Source: Rivibacter subsaxonicus
GTDB lineage: Bacteria; Pseudomonadota; Gammaproteobacteria; Burkholderiales; Burkholderiaceae_C
Assembly: GCF_004217215.1 (NCBI RefSeq)
Contig: NZ_SHKP01000007.1
Coordinates: forward strand, 434,001-498,000
Length of the DNA: 64,000 nucleotides
Reading direction: 5' to 3'
Shown here: in pieces, positions 29,056 through 37,335 of the stretch
How positions within the stretch are numbered: the first letter of the stretch is position 1
How the letters are laid out: the number at the start of each line of letters is the position of its first letter
The notes under the pieces: model-generated
What the model saw: the letters and a program-made list of their open reading frames with translations, nothing else
Told to the model about the DNA's origin: nothing
Database searches by the model: none
Position numbers and translations under genes: made by a program

Positions 29056-29202
29056 ATGACCGTGTGCCCGATCGCCATCGTTGCCGGGTGCAAGAAGTGC
29101 CCGGCCTTCAGCATCTGCCCGCTCAAGTCCGTGATCGGCGACCAGCCGAAGGCCGCCGAAGAGGCGAAGAAGCCTGCGGCCAAGAAGGCCGCCAAGCGCT
29201 AG
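29056..29202 (+). CDS. 48-residue Cys-rich small protein
   Basis: I do not recognise a named family. The product starts MTVCPIAIVAGCKKCPAF and has Cys at 4, 12, 15 and 21 (C-x7-C-x2-C-x5-C). A short acidic and polar linker follows, then a Lys/Ala-rich basic tail. An AGGAGA ribosome site 6 nt before ATG 29056, a GC-rich codon pattern matching neighbours and position 46 bp after livF support a real gene. Four Cys in 21 residues suggest zinc or an Fe-S cluster. The next gene is a convergent 2Fe-2S reductase, so a redox link is possible but speculative. Confidence 0.7.
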   Translation: MTVCPIAIVAGCKKCPAFSICPLKSVIGDQPKAAEEAKKPAAKKAAKR

Positions 29203-29236
29203 CCGGCAGCGCGAGCGCCCTGCTCGCGCGGCGTCA

Positions 29237-30268
29237 TCAATCGCCGTGCTTGTCGGCCTCGCTGGTGAACGAGTCGGCGTAGAACTCCTCGGCCGGCAGC
29301 GCACAGCTGGCCACGAAGTCGCGCTGCGCCGAGTCGACCATGATCGGCGCGCCGCAGGCATAGACCTGGTAGCTACCCAGGTCGGGCAGGTCGGCCATCA
29401 CCACCTGGTGGACGAAGCCGGTGCGGCCGCTCCAGTTGTCCTCCGGCTTCGGCTCCGACAGCACCGGCACGTAGCGCAGATTCGGCATCGAGGCTGCTGC
29501 CTCGAGCGCCCAGTCGTGCAGGTAGAGGTCGGCCTTGCTGCGGCAGCCCCAGTAGAGCACCGCCTCGCGCTGGCTGGAAGTGTGCTGCAACTGCTCGATG
29601 ATCGCCTTGATCGGCGCGAAGCCGGTGCCCGAGGCGAGCAGCACGATCGGCTTGTCCGAGTCCTCGCGCAGGAAGAAGCTGCCGAAAGGCCCCTCGACAC
29701 GCAGGATGTCGCGCTCCTTCATCGCGCCGAACACGTGGTCGGTGAACTTGCCACCGGGCATGTGGCGCAGGTGCAGTTCGATGCCGCCCTCGATCAGGTG
29801 CGGCGCGTTGGCCATCGAGTAGCTGCGGCGCGAGCCGTCGCGCAGGATGAACTCGATGTACTGGCCGGCGTGGTACCTGAACGCCACGTTGGCTGGCAAC
29901 TGCAGCTTGAGGATCGCGACGTCGGGCGCCGGTCGCGCGATGCTGCCGACCCGGCTCGGCATCTTGAGCACCGCGAACTCGCCGGCGCCGGGCACGGTGC
30001 GCGCCTCGACCACCAGGTTGGTCTGCGGCGTCGCGCAGCAGGTCAGGATGAAGCCCCCCGCCTCTTCGGCCTCGGACAGCGCCTTGTGCTGGTGCGCGCC
30101 GTGGATCACGCGACCCTCTAGCAGGCGGCTCTTGCAGGAGCCGCAGGCGCCGTCGCGGCAACCGTAGGGCAGGCCCACGCCCTGGCGAATGGCGGCCGGC
30201 AGCACCGCCTCGTCGCGCGCCACCTCGAATGTGCGACCGCTGGGCTGCACCGTCACCGTGAAATTCAT
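29237..30268 (-). CDS. 2Fe-2S ferredoxin/flavin oxidoreductase (CDP-6-deoxy-glucoseen reductase type)
   Basis: 343 residues from ATG 30268. The N-terminal plant-type [2Fe-2S] domain has Cys37, Cys42, Cys45 (YGCRDGACGSCKSR) and Cys77. It is followed by an FAD domain (RRSYSMANAPH, 180s) and an NAD(P) domain (PIVLLASGTGFAPIKAIIEQL). This Fdx-FNR layout matches the protein annotated as CDP-6-deoxy-L-threo-glycero-4-hexulose-3-dehydrase reductase in beta-proteobacteria and also resembles oxygenase reductases. No deoxysugar or oxygenase partner lies nearby, so the electron acceptor is unknown. Confidence 0.9.
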   Translation of the reverse strand: MNFTVTVQPSGRTFEVARDEAVLPAAIRQGVGLPYGCRDGACGSCKSRLLEGRVIHGAHQHKALSEAEEAGGFILTCCATPQTNLVVEARTVPGAGEFAVLKMPSRVGSIARPAPDVAILKLQLPANVAFRYHAGQYIEFILRDGSRRSYSMANAPHLIEGGIELHLRHMPGGKFTDHVFGAMKERDILRVEGPFGSFFLREDSDKPIVLLASGTGFAPIKAIIEQLQHTSSQREAVLYWGCRSKADLYLHDWALEAAASMPNLRYVPVLSEPKPEDNWSGRTGFVHQVVMADLPDLGSYQVYACGAPIMVDSAQRDFVASCALPAEEFYADSFTSEADKHGD

Positions 30269-30392
30269 CTGGTTATCCTCACGACATCCTCGCCGCCGGT
30301 CCGCGACGCCCGATGCCTGCAAACATTCAACAACAACATCAACGACAGGCGAAATTGTGCCCTTCCGCGCGCCGGCGCCCGCGGAGGCAAGC

Positions 30393-31346
30393 GTGAATCC
30401 CTCCGTGTCGCGCCCCGCGGCCTTTCGCAAGCCGCGGCTGCTGGTGGTCGGCTGCGGTGACGTGGGCCTGCGCGTGCTGCAGCAGTTGCGGGGTCGCTAT
30501 CGGGTGCGGGCTCTCACCTCGAGCGCCGAGCGTGCCCCGGTACTGCGCACGGCAGGTGCGCTGCCGCTGGTCGGCGACCTCGACCGGCCGCAGACGCTCG
30601 GCCGGCTCGGCGCGCTGGCCTCGCGCGTGCTGCACCTGGCGCCGCCTCCAGGCGCAGGCGAGTCCGATCCGCGCACGGCGGCGCTGCTGCGGGCGCTGGC
30701 GCGCGGCGGCGTGGTGCAGCGCATCGTCTACGGCAGCACCAGCGGCGTCTACGGCGACGCCGGCGGGGCGCGCTTCGACGAGACGCGCGCCACCGCGCCG
30801 GCGACCGCGCGTGCGCGCCGGCGCGTCGAGGCGGAGCGGCAGTTGCGCGCCTTCGGGCGGCGCCACGGCGTGGCGGTCAGCCTGCTGCGCATCCCCGGCA
30901 TCTACGCGCCCGGCCGCGCCGGCGGCGATCCGCGCGAGCGCCTGGCACGCGGCACGCCGTTGCTGGCGGCGGACGACGACGTGTTCACCAACCACATCCA
31001 TGCCGACGATCTCGCGCGTGCCTGCCTGCTCGCGCTGCACCGGGCCTTGCCGCAGCGTGCGCTGCACGTCAGTGACGACGCCGAGCTGCGCATGGGCGAG
31101 TACTTCGACCTCGCGGCCGACCTCGCCGGCCTGCCGCGGGCGCCGCGCGTCGCGCGCGAGCAGGCCGCCGCGCTGCTGTCGGTGACCCAGCTGAGCTTCA
31201 TGGGCGAGTCGCGCCGGCTCGACAACGGCCGCATGAAGCGGGAACTCGGCCTGCGGCTGCGCTACCCGACGCCAGCCGAGGGGCTGGCGCCATTGCGGCC
31301 TGCGCGGCCCGGGCGCGAGCCCTCCGGTAGCGCCAACAGGCCCTAG
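30393..31346 (+). CDS. NAD(P)-binding SDR/epimerase-like protein
   Basis: 317 residues from GTG 30393, chosen because GGAGG stands 5 nt upstream; GTG 30357 is possible. The Rossmann motif VVGCGDVGLRVLQQL opens the protein. YGSTSGVYGDAGG in the middle resembles the extended-SDR active-site region, but the usual YxxxK is not clearly present (ARARRRVEAERQL follows). HIHADDLARACLLALH is the typical epimerase block. Substrate unknown. Its last 4 bp overlap the convergent gene. Confidence 0.8.
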   Translation: MNPSVSRPAAFRKPRLLVVGCGDVGLRVLQQLRGRYRVRALTSSAERAPVLRTAGALPLVGDLDRPQTLGRLGALASRVLHLAPPPGAGESDPRTAALLRALARGGVVQRIVYGSTSGVYGDAGGARFDETRATAPATARARRRVEAERQLRAFGRRHGVAVSLLRIPGIYAPGRAGGDPRERLARGTPLLAADDDVFTNHIHADDLARACLLALHRALPQRALHVSDDAELRMGEYFDLAADLAGLPRAPRVAREQAAALLSVTQLSFMGESRRLDNGRMKRELGLRLRYPTPAEGLAPLRPARPGREPSGSANRP

Positions 31347-32374
31347 ATTCCCGGCGCCCGGCGCAGCATGCCCATGCGATCGACGCTGCGCACCAGCACC
31401 TCGCGGCCCTCGCCGTTGCGCCGCAGTTCGAGCCGCACCTCGCGCTCGACGCCGCCGCTCCACAGGGCCTTGTAGAAGGACTCGAGGCCACGTACCGGCT
31501 GGCCGTCGATGGCGAGGATCAGGTCGCCGGCGGCCACTCCGGCGGACTCGGCGGGGCCGTCGCGGCTCACACGCAGCACGCGCAGGCCTTCTTCCTGTTC
31601 GCTGCAGTTGAGGCCAAGCCAGGCACGACGGCTCGCGCTCGAGCTGCCGCGCGCGCGCATCTCGTCGAGGATCGGCGCCAACAGTTGCACCGGCACGAAC
31701 ATGTTGCCCGGCCCGGGCCGCGACTCGCTGGCGGTGCTCGCCACCAGCAGCGAGCCGATGCCGATCAGTTCACCGTCGACATTGAAGAGGCCGGCCCCGG
31801 AGTGGTCGGTGCGCGCCGGCGCGGTGAACAGGGCGTCCTCGATGTGGTACTCCCAGTAGCCCGAGAACGGGCGTCGCGCCGCCAGCCTGGCCACGCTCAG
31901 CAGGCCCTCGTCGCCGCCGCTGACCATCAGCAGCGGCTCGTCGGCGCCGGGCATGGCGCGCACGGCGGTCGGCGCCACCAGCGGGACCGGTGCGATGCCC
32001 AGCGGCACCAACGGCTGCACCAGACCGAAGCCCGAGGCCAGGTCGTAGGCCACCGCGCGCGCCGGCAGGCGCTTGCCGCTGTCGAGCACCACGGCGACCT
32101 CGTCGGCCTCGAGCACCAGGTAGCCGATCGTCAGCACCAGGTCGTCTGGCCCGATCACGACCCCGGAGCCGCTGCGCAGGCGGCCGAGGGTCTCGATCGA
32201 GCGCGCCTCGCGCGCGGCCCGCACCTCGATGCCGACCACGGCGTTGGCGGCCCGTTCGAGCGCCGCACCCTGTGGCCCGGCCTCGGCGGCCGGCGCCGCG
32301 GTCACCAGCAGCAGGGCCAGCACGCAGGCGATCGCGCATTCGACGAGAAACGCGGCCACGGCCGAATCGGGCAT
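31343..32374 (-). CDS. Degenerate HtrA-like (S1C) protein with PDZ domain
   Basis: 343 residues from ATG 32374, with a signal peptide (about 1-30: CVLALLLVTAAPAAEA). The trypsin fold is recognisable: LRSGSGVVIGPDDLVLTIGYLV, YDLASGFGLVQPL, TDHSGAGLFN. A PDZ domain follows (about 245-330, GPAESAGVAAGDLILAIDGQPV). Aligned to DegP/HtrA, the catalytic His is Tyr (TIGYLV) and the catalytic Asp is Gly (ASGFGL). The Ser is kept (HSGAG). It is therefore probably not an active protease and may act as a periplasmic sensor or chaperone. It ends 4 bp inside the convergent SDR gene. Confidence 0.82.
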   Translation of the reverse strand: MPDSAVAAFLVECAIACVLALLLVTAAPAAEAGPQGAALERAANAVVGIEVRAAREARSIETLGRLRSGSGVVIGPDDLVLTIGYLVLEADEVAVVLDSGKRLPARAVAYDLASGFGLVQPLVPLGIAPVPLVAPTAVRAMPGADEPLLMVSGGDEGLLSVARLAARRPFSGYWEYHIEDALFTAPARTDHSGAGLFNVDGELIGIGSLLVASTASESRPGPGNMFVPVQLLAPILDEMRARGSSSASRRAWLGLNCSEQEEGLRVLRVSRDGPAESAGVAAGDLILAIDGQPVRGLESFYKALWSGGVEREVRLELRRNGEGREVLVRSVDRMGMLRRAPGI

Positions 32375-32557
32375 CAGGCGCCCTTGCTGCGCTCGTCGGA
32401 AGGGACCGGGACGCTGCCGCATGCGGCCTCCATCTGCCGGCCTGCAAACGCCGGTATCGCAAGAATGGCGCGTCCGCGCGCTTCCTGCGCCGTCAGGGGC
32501 TTTGCGTCAGGTGAAAGCGAGCCACTTCGCTGCGCGCCGAGCGGTGCGCCGGGGACG

Positions 32558-33163
32558 CTACCGGCGCCGCGGGCCGCGGCCGCCGAAGGGCGGCTGGCCG
32601 CGCCAGTAGCGCAGCATCAACCAGCCGCCGAGCATGCCGCCGAGGTGGGCAAAGTGCGCCACGCCGCCGGTCGGCGACAGCACGCCGAACAGCAGTTCGA
32701 GGCCGCCGAAGACCATCACGAAGGTCCGAGCCTTCATCGGGATCGGCGGGAACAGCGGCATGATCGTGCGGTTCGGGAACAGCACGCCGAAGCCCAGCAG
32801 CAACGCGAACAGGCCGCCCGAGGCGCCGACGGTCGGGTAGGGCGAGCCGAGCAGCAGCGCCACCAGCAGCTGGGCCAGCGCCGCGGCCAGCACGCCGGCG
32901 GCGTAGAACTGCACGAAGCGGCGCGAGCCCCAGACCCGCTCGAGTTCGGCGCCGAACATCCACAGGCCGAGCATGTTGAAGAACAGGTGGCCGATCGAGC
33001 CGTGCAGGAAGGCGTAGGTGACCGGCTGCCATGGCAGGAATCCGCCGCCGAGCGGCCACAGCGCGAACAGTTGCGTGAACCAGCGCCCGAGGAAGTAGTC
33101 GAGGCAGAAGATCGCGACGTTGGCGAGGATCAGCGCCTGAGTGATCGGTGGCAACGGTGGCAT
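32558..33163 (-). CDS. Rhomboid-family intramembrane serine protease
   Basis: 201 residues, six membrane segments. The catalytic Ser is in GASGGLFALLLGF and the catalytic His in FAHLGGMLGGWL. The HGSIGHLFFNMLGLWMFG block between the first helices is characteristic. Rhomboids cleave transmembrane helices. The C-terminus is a short basic Gly/Arg tail. It lies upstream of the degenerate HtrA-like gene on the same strand, 183 bp apart, and downstream of tRNA-Leu. Confidence 0.93.
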   Translation of the reverse strand: MPPLPPITQALILANVAIFCLDYFLGRWFTQLFALWPLGGGFLPWQPVTYAFLHGSIGHLFFNMLGLWMFGAELERVWGSRRFVQFYAAGVLAAALAQLLVALLLGSPYPTVGASGGLFALLLGFGVLFPNRTIMPLFPPIPMKARTFVMVFGGLELLFGVLSPTGGVAHFAHLGGMLGGWLMLRYWRGQPPFGGRGPRRR

Positions 33164-33248
33164 CGGGCGTCGTTGGAACGTGGATGGGCGTCAGCCGCCG
33201 CTGCGCGACCCGCAGGTCGTGTGCGGCCTCACAACAGCGCAGGGGATC

Positions 33249-33333
33249 TGGTGCCTCGGGTCGGACTCGAACCGACACTTCTTGCGAAACGGGATTTTGA
33301 GTCCCGCGCGTCTACCGATTTCGCCACCGAGGC
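33249..33333 (-). tRNA. tRNA-Leu (anticodon CAA)
   Basis: The minus strand reads GCCTCGG at its 5' end (33333-33327), pairing with CCGAGGC before the encoded ACCA (33252-33249). The anticodon stem CGGGA/TCCCG encloses loop CTCAAAA, so the anticodon is CAA. A long variable arm and the T-loop GGTTCGAGTCC are present, as expected for class II tRNA-Leu. Encoded CCA is included in the 85 nt. Confidence 0.97.
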
Positions 33334-33463
33334 CATGTCGTGTCGAAGGAGCGCGATTCTGCCACGTGGTCGTGACGGAGCACGTGCGCTTGCCGCGTCG
33401 CCTGCAGCGGGCGGGCGCTGCTGCGAGAATCAAAGCGACGCCCTCGACATCCATCCTGCAACC

Positions 33464-34390
33464 ATGACCGACCGCGACACCGATCCGATGGACTACCCGA
33501 CGCTCGAAGACGCGATCGGCGCCACGCCGCTGGTGCGGCTGCAACGCCTGCCGGGCGCGGGCGTTGCAGCGCGTGGCAACGTGGTGCTCGGCAAGCTGGA
33601 GGGCAACAACCCGGCCGGCTCGGTCAAGGACCGACCGGCGATCAGCATGATCCGCGGCGCCGAGCAGCGCGGCGAGATCAAGCCCGGCGACACGCTGATC
33701 GAGGCGACCTCGGGCAACACCGGCATCGCGCTGGCGATGGCGGCGGCGATCCGCGGCTATCGCATGCTGCTGATCATGCCGGAGGACCTGAGCGTCGAAC
33801 GGGCCCAGACGATGAAGGCCTTCGGCGCCGAACTGATCCTCACGCCCAAGGCCGGTGGCATGGAGTACGCGCGCGACCTGGCCGAGCGCATGCAGCGAGA
33901 AGGCAAGGGTCGCGTGCTCGACCAGTTCGCCAACGCCGACAACCCGCGCGTGCACTACGAGACCACCGGCCCCGAGCTCTGGCAGCAGACGGCCGGCCGC
34001 ATCACGCACTTCGTCAGCGCGATGGGCACCACCGGCACCATCACCGGCGTCTCGCACTACCTGAAGGAGCAGAACCCGGCGGTACGCATCATCGGCGCGC
34101 AACCGGCCGAGGGCTCGCGCATTCCGGGCATCCGCAAGTGGCCCGAAGCCTACCTGCCCAAGATCTACGAGCCGCAGCGGGTCGACGAGCTGGTGCTGGT
34201 CGAGCAGGCCGAGGCCGAGGACATGGCACGCCGGCTGGCGCGCGAGGAAGGCATGTTCGCCGGCATCTCCGCCGCCGGCGCCTGCTGGGTGGCGCTGCAG
34301 ATCGCCAAGCGGGTCGAGAACGCGACCATCGTCTTCGTCGTCTGCGATCGCGGCGATCGGTACCTGTCGACCGGCGTGTTCCCCGCATGA
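33464..34390 (+). CDS. cysM: Cysteine synthase B
   Basis: 308 residues from ATG 33464; ATG 33488 is an alternative. PLP-fold type II: the lysine motif NNPAGSVKDRPAISMI holds the Schiff-base Lys, then EATSGNTGIALA for substrate and GTTGTITGVSHYL for phosphate. The Arg-rich QPAEGSRIPGIRKWP stretch is typical of CysM over CysK. It makes cysteine from O-acetylserine with sulfide or thiosulfate. The stop overlaps the NUDIX gene (ATGA), with a TusA-like gene following, a plausible sulfur cluster. Confidence 0.95.
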   Translation: MTDRDTDPMDYPTLEDAIGATPLVRLQRLPGAGVAARGNVVLGKLEGNNPAGSVKDRPAISMIRGAEQRGEIKPGDTLIEATSGNTGIALAMAAAIRGYRMLLIMPEDLSVERAQTMKAFGAELILTPKAGGMEYARDLAERMQREGKGRVLDQFANADNPRVHYETTGPELWQQTAGRITHFVSAMGTTGTITGVSHYLKEQNPAVRIIGAQPAEGSRIPGIRKWPEAYLPKIYEPQRVDELVLVEQAEAEDMARRLAREEGMFAGISAAGACWVALQIAKRVENATIVFVVCDRGDRYLSTGVFPA

Positions 34391-34929
34391 GCGGCGCTGC
34401 CTATCGCTACTGCCCGGCCTGCGCGACCGAGCTGGCGCTGATCAGCGCCGCCGAGGACGGCGGCGACAAGACCCGGCTGCGCTGCCCGGCCTGCGGCTGG
34501 ACCCACTGGAACAACCCGACACCGGTGCTGGCGGCGGTGATCGAGTGCGAGGACCGCGAAGGCCAGTTGCTGCTGGCGCGCAACGCGGCCTGGCCGGGCA
34601 AGATGTTCGGGCTGGTCACCGGCTTCATGGAGGCCGGCGAGACGCCACACGAGGGCATCCTGCGCGAGGTGGCCGAGGAAACTTCGCTCGAGGCCGAGGT
34701 CGCGTCGCTGATCGGGGTCTATGACTTCCAGCGCATGAACCAGCTGATCGTCGCCTTCCACGTGCGGGCGCGCGGCGAGATCAGGCTGTCGCCGGAACTG
34801 GCCGAGTACCGGCTGTTCGAGCCGGCGCAGGTGCGCTGCTGGCCGGCCGGTACCGGCTACGCGCTGGCCGACTGGCTGCGTGCACGCAGCATCGAGCCGC
34901 AGTGGGTCGACTGGGGCCGGCCTGCCTAA
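34387..34929 (+). CDS. NUDIX hydrolase with zinc ribbon
   Basis: 180 residues. An N-terminal zinc ribbon has two CPAC knuckles (YCPACATE and RCPACGW). It is followed by a NUDIX box GFMEAGETPHEGILREVAEETSLEA. The NudC-like Cys4 module suggests NADH- or nucleotide-diphosphate-type substrates. However, the NudC-specific SQPWPFPxS segment is not seen, so the substrate remains open. Translationally coupled to cysM. Confidence 0.9.
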   Translation: MSGAAYRYCPACATELALISAAEDGGDKTRLRCPACGWTHWNNPTPVLAAVIECEDREGQLLLARNAAWPGKMFGLVTGFMEAGETPHEGILREVAEETSLEAEVASLIGVYDFQRMNQLIVAFHVRARGEIRLSPELAEYRLFEPAQVRCWPAGTGYALADWLRARSIEPQWVDWGRPA

Positions 34930-34956
34930 AATGATGACGGATCGACAAGGAGCGCC

Positions 34957-35184
34957 ATGCAGATCTCGAAGGAACTCGACACCCGCGGCCTGAACTGTCC
35001 GCTGCCGATCCTCAAGGCCAAGAAGGCGCTGGCCGACATGGTCAGCGGCGAGACGCTCAAGGTGGTGGCCACCGACCCAGGTTCGGTGCGCGACTTCCAG
35101 GCCTTCTCGCGCCAGACCGGCAACGAGCTGGTCGAACAGCAGAGCGCGGACGGCATCTTCGTCCACGTGTTGCGCCGTCGCTGA
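34957..35184 (+). CDS. TusA/SirA-type sulfur-carrier protein
   Basis: 75 residues with the family motif RGLNCPLPILKAKKAL; Cys14 of CPLP would carry the persulfide. Length is typical. A GGAG site precedes ATG. Close to cysM, it may hand sulfur to tRNA thiolation or cofactor pathways. It could be TusA proper or a paralogue, since no tusBCDE genes are nearby. Confidence 0.92.
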   Translation: MQISKELDTRGLNCPLPILKAKKALADMVSGETLKVVATDPGSVRDFQAFSRQTGNELVEQQSADGIFVHVLRRR

Positions 35185-35259
35185 ACAGCCGGACAACCGC
35201 GCTGCCGCGAGGCTGCGCGACCAAGCCACCTGCGGACCGCCCGCTATCGGGCGCTCGGC

Positions 35260-36129
35260 TCAGGACAGATCGAGCCCCCTGAGGAACTCGCGCAGCCCGG
35301 GCCCGAGATCGGGCCGCGACAGGGTCAGTTCGACGTTGGCTTCGAGGAAGCCTTCCTTGCTGCCACAGTCGTAGCGCTTGCCGTGGTAGCGGTAGGCAAA
35401 CACCTTCTCGCGCCGCAACAGGCCCGCGATGCCGTCGGTCAGCTGGATCTCGCCACCCACGCCGCGCGGCTGGTTCTCGATCTCGTGGAAGACGCCCGGC
35501 GTCAGGATGTAGCGCCCGGCCACGCCCCAGCGCGACGGAGCACCCTCCGGCGCCGGCTTCTCGACGATCCGGCTCACGTCCATCAGGCGGTCGTTGACCT
35601 GCGTACCGGCGACGATGCCGTAGCGGCGGGTGTGCTCGGCCGGAACCTCCTGCACCGCGAGGATGCTGGTGCGCCAGTCGCGGAACTGCTCGACCATCTG
35701 TGCCAGCACCGGCGGCTCGCCGACCATCAGGTCGTCGGCCAGCAGCACGGCAAAGGGCTCGTTGCCGATCAGGCGCCGCGCGCACAACACCGCGTGGCCC
35801 AGCCCCATGGCCTGGGCCTGGCGCACATAGATGCACTCCATGTCTGCCGGCTTGACGCTGTGGACGACGTCGAGCAGATCCTGCTTCTGCGCCTGCTCGA
35901 GCATCGACTCGAGCTCGAAGCTCATGTCGAAGTGATCCTCGATCGGGCGCTTGTGGCGGCCGGTGACGAAGATCATCTCGCGGATGCCGGCGGCGTAAGC
36001 CTCTTCCACTGCGTACTGGATCAGGGGCTTGTCGACGACCGGCAGCATTTCCTTCGGTTGTGCCTTGGTGGCCGGCAGGAAGCGGGTGCCCAGGCCGGCA
36101 ACAGGGAAGACTGCCTTGTTGATCAACAT
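35260..36129 (-). CDS. galU: UTP-glucose-1-phosphate uridylyltransferase
   Basis: 289 residues from ATG 36129. Nucleotidyltransferase fold with [31 protein letters not shown], the UTP-binding signature, plus LADDLMVGE and [12 protein letters not shown]. It makes UDP-glucose for polysaccharide, LPS and trehalose synthesis. Length matches the family. Divergent from the 2-hydroxyacid dehydrogenase homologue across 126 bp in which I see no clear promoter. Confidence 0.97.
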   Translation of the reverse strand: MLINKAVFPVAGLGTRFLPATKAQPKEMLPVVDKPLIQYAVEEAYAAGIREMIFVTGRHKRPIEDHFDMSFELESMLEQAQKQDLLDVVHSVKPADMECIYVRQAQAMGLGHAVLCARRLIGNEPFAVLLADDLMVGEPPVLAQMVEQFRDWRTSILAVQEVPAEHTRRYGIVAGTQVNDRLMDVSRIVEKPAPEGAPSRWGVAGRYILTPGVFHEIENQPRGVGGEIQLTDGIAGLLRREKVFAYRYHGKRYDCGSKEGFLEANVELTLSRPDLGPGLREFLRGLDLS

Positions 36130-36255
36130 CGTTCTCGAAGGTAGGGGGGAGTTGGTCCATTCTGGCATGGGGTCTGCGCGTGCCGGCCCACAAGCTGGGG
36201 GAGGCAGGGCGGGCTGCCTGCGTGCAGCATGTGCTCGCACCGTGGAACAGTTCAC

Positions 36256-37335
36256 ATGGATCTACTGATTGCAGAGCCCATCGAGGCGCCCGTGCTGCAG
36301 TGGCTTGAGTCACGCCATCGTGTGCAGTACGCGCCCGAGCTGGCGCACGACGCGCGCGCGCTGCGGCAGTCGCTGTTCAACGTGCGGGCGGCGCTGTTGC
36401 CGAGCACGGTCCGGGTCGACGAGCAGTTGCTGGCCTTTGCGCCGGTGCTGTCGGTGGTGGCGCGGGTCGGTGTGGGCCTCGAGAACCTCGACGTCGAGGC
36501 CTGCGTTAGGGCCGGCGTCGAGGTGGTCCGAGGCGCCGGCGCGACCGCGGCGGCCGAGGCCGAGTTCCTGCTGGGGGCGGTGCTGGCGTTGCTGCGTGGA
36601 ATCGACCCGCACCTGCCGCGTCCGCCGGTACCGCGCGAACTGGCGGGTGCCACGGTTGGATTGATCGGCCTGGCGCCGGCCTCGCGTCCGCTGTCGGCCA
36701 TGCTCAGCGGCTTCGGCTCGCGGCTGGTCGGCTACGACCCGTCGGTTCATGCAAGCGATCAGCTCTGGGGCCGTTGGCGCGTCGAGCCGCTGCCGCTGCA
36801 GGAACTGCTCCAGAGCGCCGACGCGGTCTGCGTCCAACTGCCGTGGTACTCGCGCTATCAGGGCCTGATCGGCGAGCGCCACCTCGGACACTGCAAGCCG
36901 CAGCAGCTGATCGTCAGCACCTCGCATGCCGCGCTGTTCGAGCTCGAGGCCCTGGCCCAGGCGCTGCGTTCGGGCCGGGTGGCGGCCGCCTGGCTCGACA
37001 GCATCGACCTCGGCCTGTTCGAGCCCGGACGTCCGCTATGCGGCGTGCCCAACCTTGTGACCACGGCCCGGCTGGCCGGCCGCACCGTAGAAGCTCGCGA
37101 GCGGGCGGTCTGGACGGTGGCGCAGCAACTCGACGAACTGCTGTCGCAGACGACGCCGGGGCCGCGCGAACGGCGCGGCGGTGGCCCGGTCTCGGGGCCG
37201 ATGCCCTTCGAGGGCGCTGCCGGAGCGGCGGCTGAGCCGCTGCCGGTGCCCGAGGCCAGGGAGTTGCGGGCGAGCGTCGACGAGCCGCCTACAGACGCGC
37301 CCGCTGCGAGCGGACCCGCTCCAGGGTCGCGCTGA
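36256..37335 (+). CDS. Degenerate D-2-hydroxyacid dehydrogenase homologue
   Basis: 359 residues from ATG 36256. The overall order follows D-isomer 2-hydroxyacid dehydrogenases ([63 protein letters not shown]). Key residues are gone. The GxGxxG dinucleotide loop reads [11 protein letters not shown]. The Arg of the TARGG segment is replaced (STSHAA). The catalytic His of TPHxAG is absent (TTARLAG). A polar Pro/Ala/Gly-rich tail of about 60 residues ends the protein. It is unlikely to be a working dehydrogenase. The last 47 bp overlap convergent valS. Confidence 0.78.
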   Translation: MDLLIAEPIEAPVLQWLESRHRVQYAPELAHDARALRQSLFNVRAALLPSTVRVDEQLLAFAPVLSVVARVGVGLENLDVEACVRAGVEVVRGAGATAAAEAEFLLGAVLALLRGIDPHLPRPPVPRELAGATVGLIGLAPASRPLSAMLSGFGSRLVGYDPSVHASDQLWGRWRVEPLPLQELLQSADAVCVQLPWYSRYQGLIGERHLGHCKPQQLIVSTSHAALFELEALAQALRSGRVAAAWLDSIDLGLFEPGRPLCGVPNLVTTARLAGRTVEARERAVWTVAQQLDELLSQTTPGPRERRGGGPVSGPMPFEGAAGAAAEPLPVPEARELRASVDEPPTDAPAASGPAPGSR

